A stretch of DNA of 64,000 nt from Pseudovibrio sp. Tun.PSC04-5.I4 (GTDB lineage Bacteria; Pseudomonadota; Alphaproteobacteria; Rhizobiales; Stappiaceae): the NCBI RefSeq assembly GCF_900104145.1, contig NZ_FNLB01000006.1:3656001-3720000 (forward strand), given 5' to 3'. Position numbers and translations under genes: made by a program. The notes under the pieces are model-generated. The model made no database searches, was not told where the DNA came from, and was given only the letters and a program-made list of their open reading frames with translations. Below, piece by piece: positions 61,314-64,000 of the stretch. Each line of letters starts with the position of its first letter. Within the stretch, counting starts at the first letter, position 1.

Positions 61314-62699
61314 ATGATCGATATGTTTATCGTCGCAGGATATCTGGTTGCTATCTTGATTGTGGGGCTGTGGGGTGGACGTGTTCAAAAGGGACTAAAA
61401 GATTATGCCACTGCAGGGCGAGAGTTTGGATCTCTCGTAATTTTTGCGACTATGTCGGCTTCGTTCATTGGAGGTGGGTTTTCTACTGGTAACGCTGAAA
61501 AAGTCTTTATCTACGGCATTGCTAACATTGTAGCGTTGTGGGGATTTAGCTTCAAAGAAATCTTAGTCGCCGTATATATTGCTCCCAAAATGGACGTATT
61601 TCCTTCTGCTGTTTCTGTAGGCGATGTTATGTCGGCGGCTTATGGAAAAGTGGCGCGTATTATCACCGGTGTCTGCGGCGTGATGCTGTGTTGTGGGATT
61701 GTTGGCGCGCAAGTCGGGGCAATTGGTGTTGTTTTTAATGTATTTTTCGGCTTAGATCGTTACTGGGGCATCGTGATCGGATGCGGAACTGTCATCATTT
61801 ACACGACACTAGGTGGTATGCGAGCTGTCGTTTACACGGATGTTGTTCAGTTTGTAATTCTTGCGATTGGCATGCCGCTGGTTTTGATTTTTGGCGTCTA
61901 TCATGTTGGTGGGCTTGAGGCTCTTTATAATGCGGTACCTGCTGACCGGTTAACTTTGCCAGGGCCTGACTTTGGATGGATTGGACTTATCGGGTTGATC
62001 CTAGTGTTTATGTTTGGTGAGACGCTGGTGCCACCTTACATGCAACGTCTTCTTGCTGGGAAAACTGCAAAGGCTGCAGCTCGAGGGACCTTATATTCTG
62101 GTCTTTTCTCTTTCTTGTTTTTCGCAATAACAGGAGCAATTGGTTTGGTTGCACTTGCAATGGCGCCAGACCTTAATCCAAATAACGCAATGCCCTATGT
62201 TATTATGATGGTGCTTCCTCCCGTATTGAAAGGTCTTGTTTTTTCCGGGGTGATCGCCATCGTCATGTCTTCTGCTGATTCATATCTTAATTCAGCGAGT
62301 ATTGCTTTTGTGAATGACATTGTTCTTCCTCTTCGCTCCAGGGCGATTAAGGAGGAGACGCTCCTTTTTATTGCGAAAATTGTTACGTTGTGTGTGGGGT
62401 TACTTTCCATACTGTTTGCAGTCTCAATCGAGAGCATTCTGGATATTTTAATATACGCCTATAACTACTGGGCTCCTATCCTGCTGGTTCCATTGGTAAG
62501 TGCAATTTATGGCCTGCGGAAAGGGACGGTGCCATTTCTTGGCGGTGCTGTCGCTGGTGTGCTTGTTACTTTGTTATGGCAAACTGTGTTGGACAGCCCG
62601 GGTGAAATCCCAGGGCTCGTCATTGGTGTGCTGGTGAACTTGTTGGTTTTCTGCTTAGTCCCGAAAAGCAGTATTTGGATTAAAGAGCAAACTGAATAG
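61314..62699 (+). CDS. Sodium/solute symporter (SSS family)
   Basis: A 461-residue transporter with about twelve to thirteen helices. AGREFGSLVIFATMSASFIGGGF near the start, YTTLGGMRAVVYTDVVQFVIL at about 180-200, and IAIVMSSADSYLNSASIAFVND near 320-345 (sodium-site region) are typical of the solute:sodium symporter family that includes PutP. As the last gene of the cluster it likely imports hydroxyproline or proline, by inference. The frame is open 48 bases further left; the ATG at 61314 has an AAGGA site ten bases upstream. Confidence 0.88.
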   Translation: MIDMFIVAGYLVAILIVGLWGGRVQKGLKDYATAGREFGSLVIFATMSASFIGGGFSTGNAEKVFIYGIANIVALWGFSFKEILVAVYIAPKMDVFPSAVSVGDVMSAAYGKVARIITGVCGVMLCCGIVGAQVGAIGVVFNVFFGLDRYWGIVIGCGTVIIYTTLGGMRAVVYTDVVQFVILAIGMPLVLIFGVYHVGGLEALYNAVPADRLTLPGPDFGWIGLIGLILVFMFGETLVPPYMQRLLAGKTAKAAARGTLYSGLFSFLFFAITGAIGLVALAMAPDLNPNNAMPYVIMMVLPPVLKGLVFSGVIAIVMSSADSYLNSASIAFVNDIVLPLRSRAIKEETLLFIAKIVTLCVGLLSILFAVSIESILDILIYAYNYWAPILLVPLVSAIYGLRKGTVPFLGGAVAGVLVTLLWQTVLDSPGEIPGLVIGVLVNLLVFCLVPKSSIWIKEQTE

Positions 62700-62822
62700 G
62701 CAGGTTTCCTAGGAGAAAATTGTTTATTGTCAATTTCCCGGTCAACGGCTTGTGAAGTGCTGTTGTCTTGCTTTGCTTTCTGTGTCGGTTAGCGTGGGTG
62801 CGTTGTTCATCTGGAGGTAGGC

Positions 62823-63182
62823 ATGCGCATTATTGGAATCATATTGATGGCGACAATCTTTGCATCCACTGCATATGCTGGCGAGGCAGATGTTGTTGGA
62901 GTGGACGTTCGCAAAGAGAGTGCCGGTACTTACAGATTTGATGTGGCTGTTAAACATGCAGATGAAGGTTGGGATCACTATGCTGATGCATGGGAGGTAC
63001 TTGGCGCTGATGGCACCATTATAGCCGTGCGAGTATTGGCCCACCCACATGTCAATGAACAGCCGTTTACTCGTACTCTGAGCGGTGTAAAAATTCCCGA
63101 GGGCATTGATACGGTTACCATACGCGCTAAAGACAGCGTGCATGGATATGGAGGTAAAGAGATCAGTGTTGTTTTACCGTAA
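62823..63182 (+). CDS. Small secreted protein, conserved in alphaproteobacteria
   Basis: A 119-residue protein with a signal peptide ending AYAG near residue 20. The mature part contains YRFDVAVKHADEGWDHYADA, HPHVNEQPFTRTLSGVKIP and RAKDSVHGYGGKE. I remember similar short periplasmic proteins with these motifs across alphaproteobacteria, but no function is known to me. The His-rich HPHVNE and DSVHGYGG parts could bind a metal; this is speculative. GGAGG lies 7 bases before the ATG. Confidence 0.78.
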   Translation: MRIIGIILMATIFASTAYAGEADVVGVDVRKESAGTYRFDVAVKHADEGWDHYADAWEVLGADGTIIAVRVLAHPHVNEQPFTRTLSGVKIPEGIDTVTIRAKDSVHGYGGKEISVVLP

Positions 63183-63625
63183 TTTCTTTCTCTGCTTGTG
63201 TTTGTTCTTATTTATGTTTGTGTTGTGAGTTTGCGTAGACGGGCTCTGCCTTAAGGGGCCGTTTGTTTTCGTTATTCTGTTTTCAAAGAGCTGGGCTTTG
63301 CGCCGCAATGGATGTCTGAGTGGGTTATGCACTGACGATGAGAGGATGGAACAGTTTTTGATCTTGATCCATTCCCGTAATGTTCTTCCTGAGTTTGTTT
63401 TGGCTGAGGTTTGTTGGTGAGAACGAGGTGCTGAAAAGGCGCTGATCGATATTGCGGGCTTGCTCTAACGATCTTGGCTCGTTGTAAGATGATCCCGATG
63501 GTTGGTTGTGTTTGGAGTAGAATGCGGAATAGGCGTATTGAGCAGACTGGCCGAGCGCGGGCATAGATATGTATTGGTGAGGGGACAACTTAGCTGTCGG
63601 CTTGCGCGCCTGTAGTGACGGTTTT

Positions 63626-63660
63626 CGCGTCTTATGCTATGATCTGAACATAAGAACGCG
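63626..63660 (+). other. Long hairpin in the right-end non-coding region
   Basis: CGCGTCTTATG (63626-63636) pairs with CATAAG and ACGCG (63649-63660) with one bulged A and a 12-base loop. No T-run follows, but an A/T-rich promoter-like TTGACA is at about 63665. Function unknown; possible small-RNA element. Confidence 0.4.
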
Positions 63661-63746
63661 GATTTGACATAAAACACGCATGGCTTTGCGTTTAGGATGC
63701 AAATGATTGTTTGAGAGTTGCGGATTATTCTGGACCGTGTTTTTTG

Positions 63747-63806
63747 GCTCACCGCTCACCGCTCACCGCTCACCGCTCACCGCTCACCGCTCACCGCTCA
63801 CCGCTC
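63747..63806 (+). repeat. Heptanucleotide tandem repeat (ACCGCTC)8
   Basis: Eight perfect head-to-tail copies of ACCGCTC fill 63751-63806, with a partial copy GCTC just before. The seven-base unit is not a multiple of three and sits in non-coding DNA. There are no spacers between copies, so it is a simple tandem repeat and not a CRISPR array. Such tracts change copy number by slippage. Confidence 0.97.
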
Positions 63807-64000
63807 AATGTTTTGGTAGGTTATTGGATCGACATTGGTGATGTATTAGAGGGTTGTATTTACTCATTGTTATGGGTGTAGGGAGTGTCTTGCTAGACTG
63901 GGCGCGTGAAGTGTTTGATGAAGTTGGCAAATACACGTCTCTGTGCAAATTGAGTATTTGTTAGGGTTTGGGTTGGAACTGGGATTTTGTTGTGCTGTTA

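Larger units (their letters stand above)
63183..64000. other. Stretch without a convincing gene
   Basis: No frame here looks like a real gene: open frames of 87-95 codons on the minus strand have poor composition and one runs into the tandem repeat. The stretch contains an 11-bp hairpin at 63626-63660 and a 7-bp tandem repeat at 63751-63806. It may be a regulatory or recently decayed region, or hold the 5' part of a gene right of the window. Confidence 0.6.

Noticed and set aside
63465..63752. A 95-codon minus-strand ORF near the right end
   Set aside because: It starts at the edge of the tandem repeat and has no coding-like composition or ribosome site.
63747..63806. Possible CRISPR array
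   Set aside because: The repeat unit is 7 bp and copies are contiguous with no spacers; no cas genes are present.

Overview
The window looks like a chromosomal segment of an alphaproteobacterium of the order Hyphomicrobiales (Rhizobiales). The evidence is the ruvCAB-ybgC-tolQRAB-pal-cpoB-tilS-ftsH-glmM block, the CtrA/ChpT cell-cycle relay genes, a DUF1134/EipA-type envelope protein, a serC-serA pair behind a serC-leader-like RNA, and moderate base composition. My best guess at lineage is the Stappiaceae (Pseudovibrio/Labrenzia-like); this is inference. I see no insertion sequence, prophage, integrase, CRISPR array or rRNA. The segment reads as core chromosome plus a catabolic cluster near the right end.

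Layout. 1-4.5 kb: a YmdB-type metallophosphoesterase, YebC, an Lrp/AsnC regulator and two tandem TSUP exporters on the minus strand. 4.6-18.1 kb: Holliday-junction resolution (ruvCAB), the Tol-Pal envelope machine (ybgC, tolQRAB, pal, cpoB), tilS, ftsH and glmM. 18.3-24.3 kb: an outer-membrane barrel protein, serC and serA for serine synthesis, and two EamA transporters. 24.7-29.9 kb: purA, a large single-pass membrane protein, and a TPP riboswitch ahead of a thiamine-precursor permease and binding protein with no ATPase beside them. 29.9-36.4 kb: a CHASE2/cyclase-like protein that has lost its catalytic residues, rpoH, rluD, two identical tRNA-Glu genes and a GlpR-type repressor.

36.5-51.0 kb: a coiled-coil membrane protein, EipA, a YHS-like secreted protein, ChpT, a five-gene chemotaxis operon (a CheA with a C-terminal receiver, then CheW, CheY, CheB, CheR), a Tat-exported metallo-beta-lactamase-fold protein, an EamA transporter, CtrA, FliI and FliJ. 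This puts cell-cycle, chemotaxis and flagellar-export genes side by side. 51.2-57.8 kb: a short PqiA-like protein, a large MscS channel, and glpD and glpK. 57.9-63.2 kb: a probable hydroxyproline catabolic operon (pyrroline-hydroxycarboxylate deaminase-like, FAD D-amino-acid oxidase-like, hydroxyproline 2-epimerase-like, Na+/solute symporter) and a small secreted protein. The last 0.8 kb has no convincing gene and holds eight perfect copies of a 7-bp repeat.

The least ordinary observations are: the TPP riboswitch, whose apparent expression platform masks the ribosome binding site of a 34-codon ORF that runs into thiX; the cyclase-like pseudoenzyme; the che operon lying between chpT and ctrA; a 34-codon ORF overlapping the ftsH start; and several strong intergenic hairpins without assigned function. 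Nothing here is clearly a new defence or mobile system.
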